15,942 nucleotides of DNA from Euryarchaeota archaeon UBA58 (lineage in GTDB: Archaea; Thermoplasmatota; Poseidoniia; Poseidoniales; Thalassarchaeaceae): assembly GCA_002498525.1 (NCBI GenBank), contig DAHR01000006.1:37191-53132 (forward strand). The letters are read 5' to 3'. The translations under genes were made by a program, and so were the position numbers. Positions 7,254 through 14,574 of the stretch are shown piece by piece. The notes beneath the pieces are model-generated. The model ran no database searches, had not been told where the DNA came from, and saw only the letters and a program-made list of their open reading frames with translations. Within the stretch, counting starts at the first letter, position 1, and each line of letters starts with the position of its first letter.

Positions 7254-7283
7254 AAAAAGGCGGCGAAGGTGGCGAGGCTCGCT

Positions 7284-7358
7284 GCGAGCGTAGTGTAGCG
7301 GTTATCACCGAGCGTTGCCAACGCTTGAACCCGGGTTCAAATCCCGGCGCTCGCACCA
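7284..7358 (+). tRNA. tRNA-Gly (anticodon GCC)
   Basis: A full cloverleaf can be drawn. The acceptor stem pairs GCGAGCG (7284-7290) with CGCTCGC (7348-7354). The D-arm is GTGT/TCAC around loop AGCGGTTA. The anticodon stem pairs GAGCG with CGCTT (one G-T pair) around loop TTGCCAA, giving anticodon GCC at 7317-7319. The T-arm is CCGGG/CCCGG around TTCAAAT. The discriminator is A at 7355 and CCA is encoded (7356-7358). No intron. An A-rich patch just after the phosphatase stop (TTAGAAAAA, 7250-7258) is at a suitable distance to act as a weak TATA box. Confidence 0.96.
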
Positions 7359-7398
7359 AATTCGATTAAAATTGAAGTAATAATTTGGTGCGAGCGCC
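7346..7398. repeat. 17-bp inverted copy of the tRNA-Gly 3' end
   Basis: GGCGCTCGCACCAAATT (7346-7362), which covers the last T-stem bases, 3' acceptor strand, discriminator, CCA and four more bases, recurs exactly in reverse complement at 7382-7398 across a 19-base AT-rich loop. The second arm also contains GCGAGCG, identical to the 5' acceptor strand. Beyond the exact part, the minus strand up to about 7413 keeps weaker similarity to the T-arm (about 10 of 19 positions). No other gene is visible in the 140 bases between the tRNA and position 7499. Confidence 0.85.
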
Positions 7399-7498
7399 TC
7401 GTCTTCAACCAGGTTATTGCTTACTACCGATGTGTGGCACTGAGTTGAGTTTGAAGACCCAGTCGTCACTGGTTGTATGTTCAGAGTTTGAGATGAAC

Positions 7499-9847
7499 TC
7501 ACAATTTGCGTGAATCTTGGATTTGTTGCTCGGTCCAGCCCGCTTCGCGCAATTGCTCATCGGTGTACATCGCGACCGGACTGGGAGGTGAGAAATGATG
7601 AGTGTGGTCGGCAGCCAATCCACCATCTCCACTGCCCTTCTTGCCTCTGGTCATGACAAATACACCACCTCCCAGTAGGCCGATGATGAGAATCGACACA
7701 AGGAGAGTCAACATCATGTCGCCAGTGGTCTGCCACGGCCCGAAATTCGGGTATGCGTCGCCATTGTCGCCCACACCATCACCATCGCTGTCCTTCCATT
7801 CTCCAGCGTCCAGTGGGAAGGCATCGAAGCCGTCAGCCCGGCCGTCGTCATCACTGTCTTGGACGAGCGGGTCGGTTCCTGCTGCGGCTTCATCGACATC
7901 GAGCAGACCATCGCCATCGTCGTCCAGATCAGCGTTGTTGCCTAATCCATCGCCATCGGTGTCAGTGTCTTCTGTGGCATCGTCGGGGAAGGCATCGACA
8001 TCGTTCAGAGTGCCATCTCCATCACGGTCGGGATCCATCCCGTCGCAAATACCGTCGCCATCGGAATCGGTCGGCGTTATCGTCGCATCGAGCCGCTCGC
8101 CGTCACAAGTATCCTCAGCTACGTCAGTCCATCCATCACCATCGTCATCTTCGTCGGCATTGTCGCCGATTCCGTCACCATCTGTGTCGAACCATTCTGA
8201 AGAATCACGTGGGAAGGCATCGACTGAATCGGCCCAGTAATCACCATCATCATCGGTGTCGACGGCATCGCAGAGCGAGTCGCCGTCGAGATCCTCAGGT
8301 TGACTCGAAGCATCGAGTGGATCGGTCCCACAATCTCCTTCTTTCATGTCGACCCAGCCGTCGTCATCGTCATCTGGGTCGGCATTATTGCCTTGCCCAT
8401 CGCCATCTGAATCGACCCATTCCGATGCGTCCAGAGGGAAGGCGTCGAGGTTGTCGTTCCAGCCATCGCCGTCATCGTCGCTGTCGAGTCCGTCGCAAGT
8501 GTTGTCGCGGTCGGTGTCGAGTGGTTGTGAGAAGCCGTTCATGTGGTCAGAACCACAGTCCTGCTCGTAAGTGTCGGTGTGTCCATCGTTGTCGTCATCA
8601 AGGTCGGCATTGTCCCCGATTCCGTCCATATCGTTGTCGTTCCACTCATTCGCATCGAGAGGGAAATCGTCGATTGGATCGGTATATCCATCGTTGTCGT
8701 CATCGCTATCGATACCATCACATGTTCCGTCGCCATCGAAATCGGCAGGCATCGAAGTCGCGTCGAATTGATTCGTACCGCAGAGATACTCATCCGAGTC
8801 GCTCCAACCATCATCATCATCGTCGGAATCGGCATTGTCGCCGATTCCGTCACCATCGAAATCACTGCATTCACTCGCATCGTTCGGGAATGCATCCTCT
8901 TCGTCGGGGCAGCCGTCGCCATCGGCATCAGGCACCCCGCCAGCATGTCGCCACATCATCATCGGAACCAGATCGGTGGCATTCTCGGGATCGAGATAGA
9001 TTCCAGCCACGCCACCCCATTCAGAGTAGAGTTGCAGCGCAAGTAACTCATTCTGTCCATCGGTTACGTTGCGAACCTCGACCTGAAGGACGGTCAGACT
9101 CGTCGGAGAAGAGCCTGATGAATCAGCCTCATTGTATCCTTCAAAGTTCATCGTAATCTCTTGTAAACCCTCGAAGCTGATGTTCTCGAACCAGTGTTCG
9201 GAGCCAGACTCATCGGTTCGAGAACCATTCGCCTTGAGATCGACATAAGTCCAATCCTCCCAATTCTCTGAGGCTTCGGTGAATGAAGTTCCGACCGTCG
9301 CGCTGGTCGGTGAACCAGTCTCCCACCACTCAGTGCTGGAATTCTCCCAGGTCTCGCCCTCATCGTCGTCCCCCCAAGTACCCATATCGACGTAGTAATC
9401 GTCGTAGTAGGCATATTCCATATCACGCCAATCACCACTCGCTGCTCTTCGCATGGTCGAGTCCTGTGTGAAGTCGGACTCGAGAGTGATGCCGTAAGAA
9501 TCCGCATAGGCGGTGAAGTGCCAGCCGAGGCGGAAGTCCCGAACGTTGCAGTTACCTGTGTAGTCGCCTATCGTGCATTGTGCATCAGCTTGGTAATAAT
9601 ACCCGAAATCGTTGCGAATCGAATGAATCGTGACTCGATTCCAGAACCCATCGTTCTTCACATCCTCTTTGAAAATGGTCGTCCACTCATCGCCGTCCAA
9701 CTCAACATAATCGCCGTCCACGTGAGTCCAGGAAAAGTCGAATGTGATACTTCGCGGACCGGATTTTTCTTCTGCGAGCACCATCGTTGGTGCGAGCAAG
9801 GCTGTCAAAGTGAGGGCCGCGATGACCACTGCGGATATTCGAACCAC
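7499..9847 (-). CDS. Secreted, membrane-anchored protein with thrombospondin type 3 repeats
   Basis: A 782-residue surface protein. I start it at the GTG at 9847, because this gives a clean signal peptide (residues 1-25, VVIAALTLTALLAPT core, cleavage near VLA-EE); the frame upstream has no ATG and enters the preceding gene. Residues 26-302 form a beta-rich ectodomain of unknown family with a very acidic, Trp/Tyr-rich patch (about 142-178). Residues 306-702 are Asp/Gly/Asn-rich calcium-binding repeats of the TSP3 type (DxDGDGIGDNAD), built on a 75-residue unit marked by DAFP. A single helix (711-732) and a tail of about 50 residues ending in a short helical motif (YTDEQLREAGW...) follow. The likely role is a calcium-stiffened stalk presenting the N-terminal domain outside the cell; the ligand is unknown. 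Last gene of its operon, 94 bases after the 1012-residue protein. Confidence 0.9.
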   Translation of the reverse strand: MVRISAVVIAALTLTALLAPTMVLAEEKSGPRSITFDFSWTHVDGDYVELDGDEWTTIFKEDVKNDGFWNRVTIHSIRNDFGYYYQADAQCTIGDYTGNCNVRDFRLGWHFTAYADSYGITLESDFTQDSTMRRAASGDWRDMEYAYYDDYYVDMGTWGDDDEGETWENSSTEWWETGSPTSATVGTSFTEASENWEDWTYVDLKANGSRTDESGSEHWFENISFEGLQEITMNFEGYNEADSSGSSPTSLTVLQVEVRNVTDGQNELLALQLYSEWGGVAGIYLDPENATDLVPMMMWRHAGGVPDADGDGCPDEEDAFPNDASECSDFDGDGIGDNADSDDDDDGWSDSDEYLCGTNQFDATSMPADFDGDGTCDGIDSDDDNDGYTDPIDDFPLDANEWNDNDMDGIGDNADLDDDNDGHTDTYEQDCGSDHMNGFSQPLDTDRDNTCDGLDSDDDGDGWNDNLDAFPLDASEWVDSDGDGQGNNADPDDDDDGWVDMKEGDCGTDPLDASSQPEDLDGDSLCDAVDTDDDGDYWADSVDAFPRDSSEWFDTDGDGIGDNADEDDDGDGWTDVAEDTCDGERLDATITPTDSDGDGICDGMDPDRDGDGTLNDVDAFPDDATEDTDTDGDGLGNNADLDDDGDGLLDVDEAAAGTDPLVQDSDDDGRADGFDAFPLDAGEWKDSDGDGVGDNGDAYPNFGPWQTTGDMMLTLLVSILIIGLLGGGVFVMTRGKKGSGDGGLAADHTHHFSPPSPVAMYTDEQLREAGWTEQQIQDSRKL
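7742..8932 (-). repeat. Tandem TSP3-coding repeats, 225-bp period
   Basis: The DAFP-type marker recurs at coding intervals of 225, 225, 225, 225 and 171 bases. The first four units each carry two cysteines exactly 20 residues apart (CGTN... to ...TCDG type), suggesting one disulfide per unit; the last unit is 18 residues shorter and has neither cysteine. Copies are diverged at the base level. Confidence 0.85.
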
Positions 9848-9887
9848 GCACTTTGAGCAAAGGGGGCGTCCTATGGAGGTTGGCCCA

Positions 9888-9904
9888 GCGCGCTTGCAGC
9901 GCGC
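9888..9904 (-). other. GC-only hairpin between the two surface-protein genes
   Basis: GCGCGC, five bases, GCGCGC: a perfect 6-bp stem in the 94-base gap between the 1012-residue protein and the TSP3 protein. No T-run follows on either strand. It may separate or stabilise transcript segments; function unproven. Confidence 0.3.
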
Positions 9905-9941
9905 GTCGCCATATCGATGATGACATGGTTGAGAAGCAGAC

Positions 9942-12900
9942 TCATTCGAGGTCTGAATTGCGCATGGTGATGACAACTGCTGTTGCGCCAAGAGCGAGGA
10001 GGAGGAAAAGAGTGACGAGGATGATGGCCATCGAATTCTGGGCTAACCAACTCGGGCCGCCTCCACCTTCGTCGGTTCCCTCGACCAATTCGATGCTGTG
10101 GATCTGGCTCTCGGTGGGTGTGATCGATTGGAAGATGTCGGCTCCTCGGACGAGGAAATTCATCTCGCCAGCGGTCAAACTTGAGCGGATCGACAACTCG
10201 AGGGTGTAGATTCCATCGTCCGCGAGGCGGTCTCCAGCAGTACCGTCGTCGACGAGCAGTAGCCATGTTTCAGCCTTGCCGATAGGTGCGAGTCGGCCCA
10301 ATTTCGCTTGCACAGAGGATACTCCGTCGGGATCATGGATTACCACCTCCATCAGGTATGTTGCTTGGCCAGTTGTGGGAATGGTGATCTGAGCCGCCCA
10401 TTCGCCCGATTCGATGAATGAAATGTTGCTGACTGACGGCGCCTCGTTCAGAATATCGAGGAAGGCGCCTGCATCGAGTAAAGCGCTCGCACCCTGAGCA
10501 TCCGAGACTTGGATCGGGATTGTTCTGCGACCCGGTGCGAGCGAGTCGGGAACGGTGAAGGAACCTATCCACATTCCCGTTCCCGAATCCAGTGTCAACG
10601 CACTCAATTCGCCGCCTGCGCTGAGCAGATCGATACCAACTGAAGCCACCCCATGACCGTCTTCTGCGCGAATCTGAACATCGACCATCTGACCTCGGTA
10701 AACGGTATCTGGAGTGAAGATTCGCGAGACGATTCGAGGTGCTGCGTTGGAGATTTCGAGCGAGGCAGTCGTCTCGACATCGACCCAGAGGTCGTCCATC
10801 TTGATCGAGACTTCCTCTACTCCGAATTCCAGGCCAGTGTGCTCGATTCGGGCCGTCCAGACCGAATCGTGAATCACCTCGTCTCCCAAGAGACCAGTGT
10901 CGGAGAGACGGATGATTCCAAGGCCGAAGGAAGAGAGGTCGACCGCCACCGCAATCGTGTCTGTGTCGACATCCTCGACCACCGCTTGCAGATGGGCGAT
11001 GCCACCTTCGGTGAACAGCGCACCCTCGCGGAATCCAAGGCTCGTCAGCGCCGGAGGGGTATTTCCTTCAGCCGTGATGACAGATGGATAGAGGACTCGC
11101 TCGAGGGTCTGGTGCTCGGCGATTCGGATGACATTCGTGATGTTCTCTTCTGCGTTGGATAAATCGATCTCGAAAATTCGCTCGGCTTCGTAGAGGAGTC
11201 CTGCCAGAATTCCTTCATTGATGACCTTACCACTGGCGTTGAATCCAACCCCGTCGGAATCGATTGACCACTCGGCGACTTCGACCTCGTGGCCATCGGC
11301 GATAGCCAACGAGATTCCAGTGACGTGAACGAATCCACCAATGCCGGCTCGGCCCATCGGGAAAACATCGCCAACAACCAATTCGTCCGGAACCACTCCG
11401 GCCTCTCTGAATCCCGAAGCCGATATTTCACTTGTGGATTCGGGTCGTTGAGCCACTTGTCTGATTGGTGAATTCTCTGGATATTCGTCCTCAACCGTGC
11501 CGTTATCCTCGATATATTGGTACCGAATCGTGCGATTCTCCCAATCGGTCTGAGGCACGGTGTATTCGAAAGTCAGATTGTGCTCGGCGTTGAAATCATC
11601 CCCTATCGGTCCTATCGGAGTTGCTGAAATGTTGAACCAGAACTCGTTGCGAATCACATCGACCTCGAATTTCTCACCCTCAGAATTGTCCTCTAATTCA
11701 GATTTCTCGATGTGTCGGGTGATACCGAAACTTCCCGAAGCATCACCCGAATAATGGCCGTCCAGATGCAAAGTATCGGCAACAGTTTCACCACCAGATT
11801 GCTCTATGTGGAGGTCGGTGATGGTGCCGTTGACGACGATGTGGAATTGGTCTTCGCGGACGACGAAACCGAATTCTCCTGAACCCTTGATCTTGAACAT
11901 CTGTTCCTCGCGAATGCCGTCGAGCCAGCGCTCGCGGATCTTGAATTCATCCAACTCGAAGCTAAACGAATCCTCTCCAGATTGTATCCTCAAGGTCATC
12001 GCCGCCTCTATCTGTCTGTCCGAAAGGCGGCGAATGCCATTCTCATCCCAAGTCTCGAAGTAGAAGACTGAAAGTTCGCCGAAGCCACCGGTCGAACTGT
12101 TGTTGGAACCACCGTCGAAAGTCAGCTGGCCGTTGGCTTCGAGGCGAAGCCGCTCGGTCATGATGCCATTCTCCCAAGAGCGCAAGATGTAAGCATCGTA
12201 GACATTCGCCTCGATGCTGATGTTGCTCTCCCCACTGGTTGAATCGAAGAGCAGAGATCCCGTTCCATGCATCTCGAAATCCTGTCGAATGAGTTCGGTG
12301 CCATCATAGGTCTCGTTGAGCCATACTCGATCCAATTCGAGGCTGAGATAGGTCTGCTCGCCACCCGTGTCGAGGTCGAGGATGAGGCTGCCATTGCCCA
12401 ATTCACTGGCTGTCAATTCGGTGCCACTTCGCTTCTGCCAGCCTCGACCCTCGAAGAACAAACTCGAACCACCTTCAGCCTCGCTATCGAGTTCCCAAGT
12501 CGTCTCGCGGGTGATCTCATGGTCCGCAGTGGGCTGATTCCACAGAGTCATCTGCAAGCGGCGTGAACAACTCGCCTCGGACGTCTCGACACCGATTGTG
12601 ACCTCGTCGAGGAATTCAGGTTCATCCGCCAGAATCACATCGATGCTTCCCCCAGCGACGATTATCGAAGCATTCGCTTGACTGCCGATGACCGAACCAT
12701 CTCGCAAATGCTCGACATTCACGCTCACCGCACTCGGAGATGTGCCATTAACGAAGACTGGATCGAATTCAACCACATATCTTTGAATGACTTTGTATGA
12801 CCAATTTGAAGCGTCGTCAGCACTCCATTCCGAATCCCAATCGACTAGGATCTCGCAGCTCCGCGCCGGCTCATTCTCGTCGGCACCGACGATTCCACTG

Positions 12901-12980
12901 AAGGGCGCGAGAAGCAGCAACAGCATCAGAGCAGCTGCATGGAATCGACCGGACATAGCCATTCTCTCAATCGCTTCCAT
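9942..12980 (-). CDS. Large secreted protein with beta-repeats and Ig-like domains, C-terminal anchor
   Basis: A 1012-residue surface protein of no family I can name. It has a signal peptide (hydrophobic core about 15-27, cleavage near GADE) and a C-terminal helix (984-1005) with a short basic tail. Residues 35-160 are beta-rich with two cysteines (42 and 138). Residues about 215-430 hold a degenerate tandem unit of 41-49 residues recognised by W..NG/DG followed by an alternating beta strand (Trp at 220, 269, 311, 352). Residues about 640-965 look like three Ig-like domains, with DDGTAGDRLADDGIYT (911-926) resembling the calcium-loop-like motif of secreted anchor domains. Many N-glycosylation sequons (NGT, NETY, NISI, NSS) fit an archaeal exported protein. 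ATG at 12980 has GGAGG ten bases upstream; ATGs at 12962 and 12956 would also keep the signal peptide. It lies between the DUF6015-like gene and the TSP3 gene on the same strand. Confidence 0.9.
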   Translation of the reverse strand: MEAIERMAMSGRFHAAALMLLLLLAPFSGIVGADENEPARSCEILVDWDSEWSADDASNWSYKVIQRYVVEFDPVFVNGTSPSAVSVNVEHLRDGSVIGSQANASIIVAGGSIDVILADEPEFLDEVTIGVETSEASCSRRLQMTLWNQPTADHEITRETTWELDSEAEGGSSLFFEGRGWQKRSGTELTASELGNGSLILDLDTGGEQTYLSLELDRVWLNETYDGTELIRQDFEMHGTGSLLFDSTSGESNISIEANVYDAYILRSWENGIMTERLRLEANGQLTFDGGSNNSSTGGFGELSVFYFETWDENGIRRLSDRQIEAAMTLRIQSGEDSFSFELDEFKIRERWLDGIREEQMFKIKGSGEFGFVVREDQFHIVVNGTITDLHIEQSGGETVADTLHLDGHYSGDASGSFGITRHIEKSELEDNSEGEKFEVDVIRNEFWFNISATPIGPIGDDFNAEHNLTFEYTVPQTDWENRTIRYQYIEDNGTVEDEYPENSPIRQVAQRPESTSEISASGFREAGVVPDELVVGDVFPMGRAGIGGFVHVTGISLAIADGHEVEVAEWSIDSDGVGFNASGKVINEGILAGLLYEAERIFEIDLSNAEENITNVIRIAEHQTLERVLYPSVITAEGNTPPALTSLGFREGALFTEGGIAHLQAVVEDVDTDTIAVAVDLSSFGLGIIRLSDTGLLGDEVIHDSVWTARIEHTGLEFGVEEVSIKMDDLWVDVETTASLEISNAAPRIVSRIFTPDTVYRGQMVDVQIRAEDGHGVASVGIDLLSAGGELSALTLDSGTGMWIGSFTVPDSLAPGRRTIPIQVSDAQGASALLDAGAFLDILNEAPSVSNISFIESGEWAAQITIPTTGQATYLMEVVIHDPDGVSSVQAKLGRLAPIGKAETWLLLVDDGTAGDRLADDGIYTLELSIRSSLTAGEMNFLVRGADIFQSITPTESQIHSIELVEGTDEGGGGPSWLAQNSMAIILVTLFLLLALGATAVVITMRNSDLE

Positions 12981-12990
12981 TTGAACGTCG

Positions 12991-12995
12991 CCTCC
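12991..12995 (-). promoter_or_regulatory. Shine-Dalgarno site of the 1012-residue surface protein
   Basis: GGAGG on the minus strand, ten bases before the ATG at 12980, supports that start over the internal ATGs at 12962 and 12956. Confidence 0.5.
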
Positions 12996-13019
12996 GGCGG
13001 CGTCACCGCCTCAGCGTCG

Positions 13020-13445
13020 TCAGAAGAGCGGCTCTTCCCAATCGTCGTCTTCATCCTCATCCTTCATTCGCTCGCGCCAGAGCGAGGTCGGGACATCATC
13101 GTAGATTCCGGCATAAGGATCCTCTTCGACCTTCTTCTGGTCGGCATTCAACATCGCATTGCGAGCGAATTCGCGAGCGTCGGCCTTGAATTTCCAGTAG
13201 TGGATCCGCCACTCGCGTCCATCCCACAGAGTAGTCTCCTCGGATTCGGTGGTGAGCAAGTCGTAGTCCTGCAATTGGTAGAACAGGTTGCGGTCGGTAG
13301 GCTCGAGGGCGTTGTCGATGATGCGGTTGGAGAAACCGAAGAAACCGAGAGCGTGCTCGGCGATGGATTCAGCAACCGTGACCTCCATGTCGATGTCGAC
13401 CTTGAGGCGGATGGCCTGAGTCAGTTCTGCCAGCGTCATGCCCAT
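13020..13445 (-). CDS. DUF6015-like archaeal protein
   Basis: A soluble 141-residue protein. The central run FFGFSNRIIDNALEPTDRNL (35-54), then FYQL, TTLWDGREWRIHYW (about 71-84), is what I recall as the conserved core of DUF6015, a family of small archaeal proteins with unknown role; this assignment is from memory. The N-terminal part (AELTQAIRLKV, then AESIAEHALGFFGF) looks helical, and the C-terminus is very acidic (DEDEDDDWEE). Two starts are possible: ATG at 13445, or ATG at 13439, which sits eight bases after a GAGG and begins MTLAELTQAI. It is the first gene of the unit that continues with the two surface proteins, 39 bases upstream of the first, but nothing in its sequence ties it to them functionally. 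Confidence 0.88.
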   Translation of the reverse strand: MGMTLAELTQAIRLKVDIDMEVTVAESIAEHALGFFGFSNRIIDNALEPTDRNLFYQLQDYDLLTTESEETTLWDGREWRIHYWKFKADAREFARNAMLNADQKKVEEDPYAGIYDDVPTSLWRERMKDEDEDDDWEEPLF

Positions 13446-13461
13446 ATCCTCTTCCCCCTAC

Positions 13462-13473
13462 GTTAGAATATAG
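13462..13473 (-). promoter_or_regulatory. TATA-box promoter of the DUF6015-like gene
   Basis: The minus strand reads CTATATTCTAAC, centred about 24 bases before the ATG at 13445, the spacing expected for a short-leader or leaderless archaeal transcript. A second TATA-like element (TGATATAGAA, 13481-13490) lies 16 bases further upstream. Confidence 0.5.
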
Positions 13474-13488
13474 CAGACCGTTCTATAT
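13468..13488. promoter_or_regulatory. Inverted repeat spanning two TATA-like elements
   Basis: ATATAG (13468-13473) and CTATAT (13483-13488) form a dyad across nine bases, over the promoter region shared by the DUF6015-like gene and, further off, the agmatinase gene. It could be a regulator site, or simply two opposed TATA elements. Confidence 0.3.
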
Positions 13489-13610
13489 CAACAATCGCTC
13501 GTCAGCATCACGAATCTAAGGCATTCGAGTCGAAATGAACATGAAATTCGGGTGATTCGCAGACCCACCATTCCCGAAGTCGTTAATCCAAACCTGATTT
13601 TGCCACACCC

Positions 13611-14570
13611 ATGGACGGTGACGGGAGCGGGAACGTCAGCGGTGGTGGGCGGGCCACATTCCTCGGTCTGCCCGAGCCCGATGGTGAGCCGTTTGATGTT
13701 GTGATTCTGCCGATTCCTTTCGAGATGACGACCAGTTGGGGCGAAGGGACCGAGGACGGACCTGCGGCTTGCATCGCTGCTTCCTCGCAGGTCGAATTGT
13801 ACGATCCTTTGCTTAGCGAGGAGCTGCCGTGTGGATTGCGGATCCACACGGCTGAGGCATGGGCCTCGGATGCGCCGACGCTCCTCGACCAACTCGATTC
13901 GATTCACGAGCACCTTGTGCCCTGGATGAGAGGGGAAGTTTTCCCGATTTTACTTGGCGGCGAGCACGGGATTCTGCCGCCGACGGTTCGGGCTCTTGCC
14001 GGCCACCCCGCTCTCGCTGGTGACCTCTCATACCTGACCGTCGTTCAGATCGATGCTCATGCTGATCTGCGTGATTCGCTGAACGGCGAGCGATTCAGCC
14101 ATGGCTGTGCCGCTCGCCGAGCGCTCGATGCCGGCGTTGGAAGCTTGATCCAGATCGGCATTCGAGCGCTGTGCCGCGACGAAGCGGAGTTCGCCGCACT
14201 CGATGGTCGCGTGGAGACATTCTACGCACGCGACCTCTTCAGTCCCTGTGATGGTGAGTCGGGGTGGGCGCGCCTGCTGGCGCGCATCGAGGCCATCGAA
14301 GGACCGGTCTGGCTGTCCTTCGACGTCGATGGGCTCGACGGGGCGCTGGTTCCTGACACGGGAACACCAGTCCCAGGAGGCATCAGTCATTGGGGGGCGG
14401 TGGAGATCATCGAGCGGCTCTTCGCCAGTGAAGCCAACGTTCTGGGCGCTGATGTCAACGAGATCGCACCGGGCGCCGACAGCCCCCTCACCGAATTCAG
14501 TGCTGCCCTCCTCGCAACGAAGATCCTCGCCGCGCATACAGCATCGCACCTGCGCAGCAAGGGCGAATGA
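13611..14570 (+). CDS. speB: Agmatinase-family ureohydrolase
   Basis: A 319-residue member of the arginase/agmatinase superfamily, which uses two Mn2+ ions to hydrolyse a guanidino group to urea; agmatinase makes putrescine from agmatine. Metal-binding motifs are complete: GGEHG (116-120, His119), DAHADLRD (148-155, Asp148, His150, Asp152) and SFDVDGLD (236-243, Asp238, Asp240). FSHG (162-165) and TGTPVPGG (250-257) also match the family, and the closing DVNEIAPGAD (281-290) is typical of agmatinases. The first 20 residues are Gly/Asp-rich and outside the conserved fold. The ATG at 13611 has no Shine-Dalgarno; TTAATC about 26 bases upstream could be a weak TATA box for a leaderless transcript. 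Substrate choice among agmatine, arginine and related guanidines is inferred; agmatine is most likely in an archaeon. It heads a two-gene unit with the M14 peptidase. Confidence 0.92.
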   Translation: MDGDGSGNVSGGGRATFLGLPEPDGEPFDVVILPIPFEMTTSWGEGTEDGPAACIAASSQVELYDPLLSEELPCGLRIHTAEAWASDAPTLLDQLDSIHEHLVPWMRGEVFPILLGGEHGILPPTVRALAGHPALAGDLSYLTVVQIDAHADLRDSLNGERFSHGCAARRALDAGVGSLIQIGIRALCRDEAEFAALDGRVETFYARDLFSPCDGESGWARLLARIEAIEGPVWLSFDVDGLDGALVPDTGTPVPGGISHWGAVEIIERLFASEANVLGADVNEIAPGADSPLTEFSAALLATKILAAHTASHLRSKGE

Positions 14571-14574
14571 TTGT

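Noticed and set aside
7284..7398. tRNA-Gly as an integration site with attL/attR
   Set aside because: The repeated tRNA 3' end is inverted, not direct, only 19 bases separate the copies, and there is no integrase or mobile gene.
7305..7502. 65-residue minus-strand frame containing RRDLNPG
   Set aside because: It is read antisense through the tRNA-Gly gene; RRDLNPG peptides are a familiar artefact of translating tRNA genes backwards.
7753..9156. 467-residue His/Arg-rich open frame on the plus strand
   Set aside because: It is the complement of the Asp/Gly-rich TSP3 repeats: GAT/GAC codons read antisense give His, Arg and Ser runs. No start signal or fold supports it.
9848..9991. 48-residue upstream extension of the TSP3 protein
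   Set aside because: It begins at a TTG inside the preceding gene and would bury the signal peptide; the GTG at 9847 fits export.
13468..13488. CRISPR-like or short tandem repeat
   Set aside because: Only one dyad is present, with no further copies or regular spacers; I kept it only as a possible promoter element.
14203..14574. 124-residue upstream extension of the M14 carboxypeptidase
   Set aside because: It lies entirely inside the agmatinase gene in another frame, and the signal peptide begins just after the ATG at 14575.
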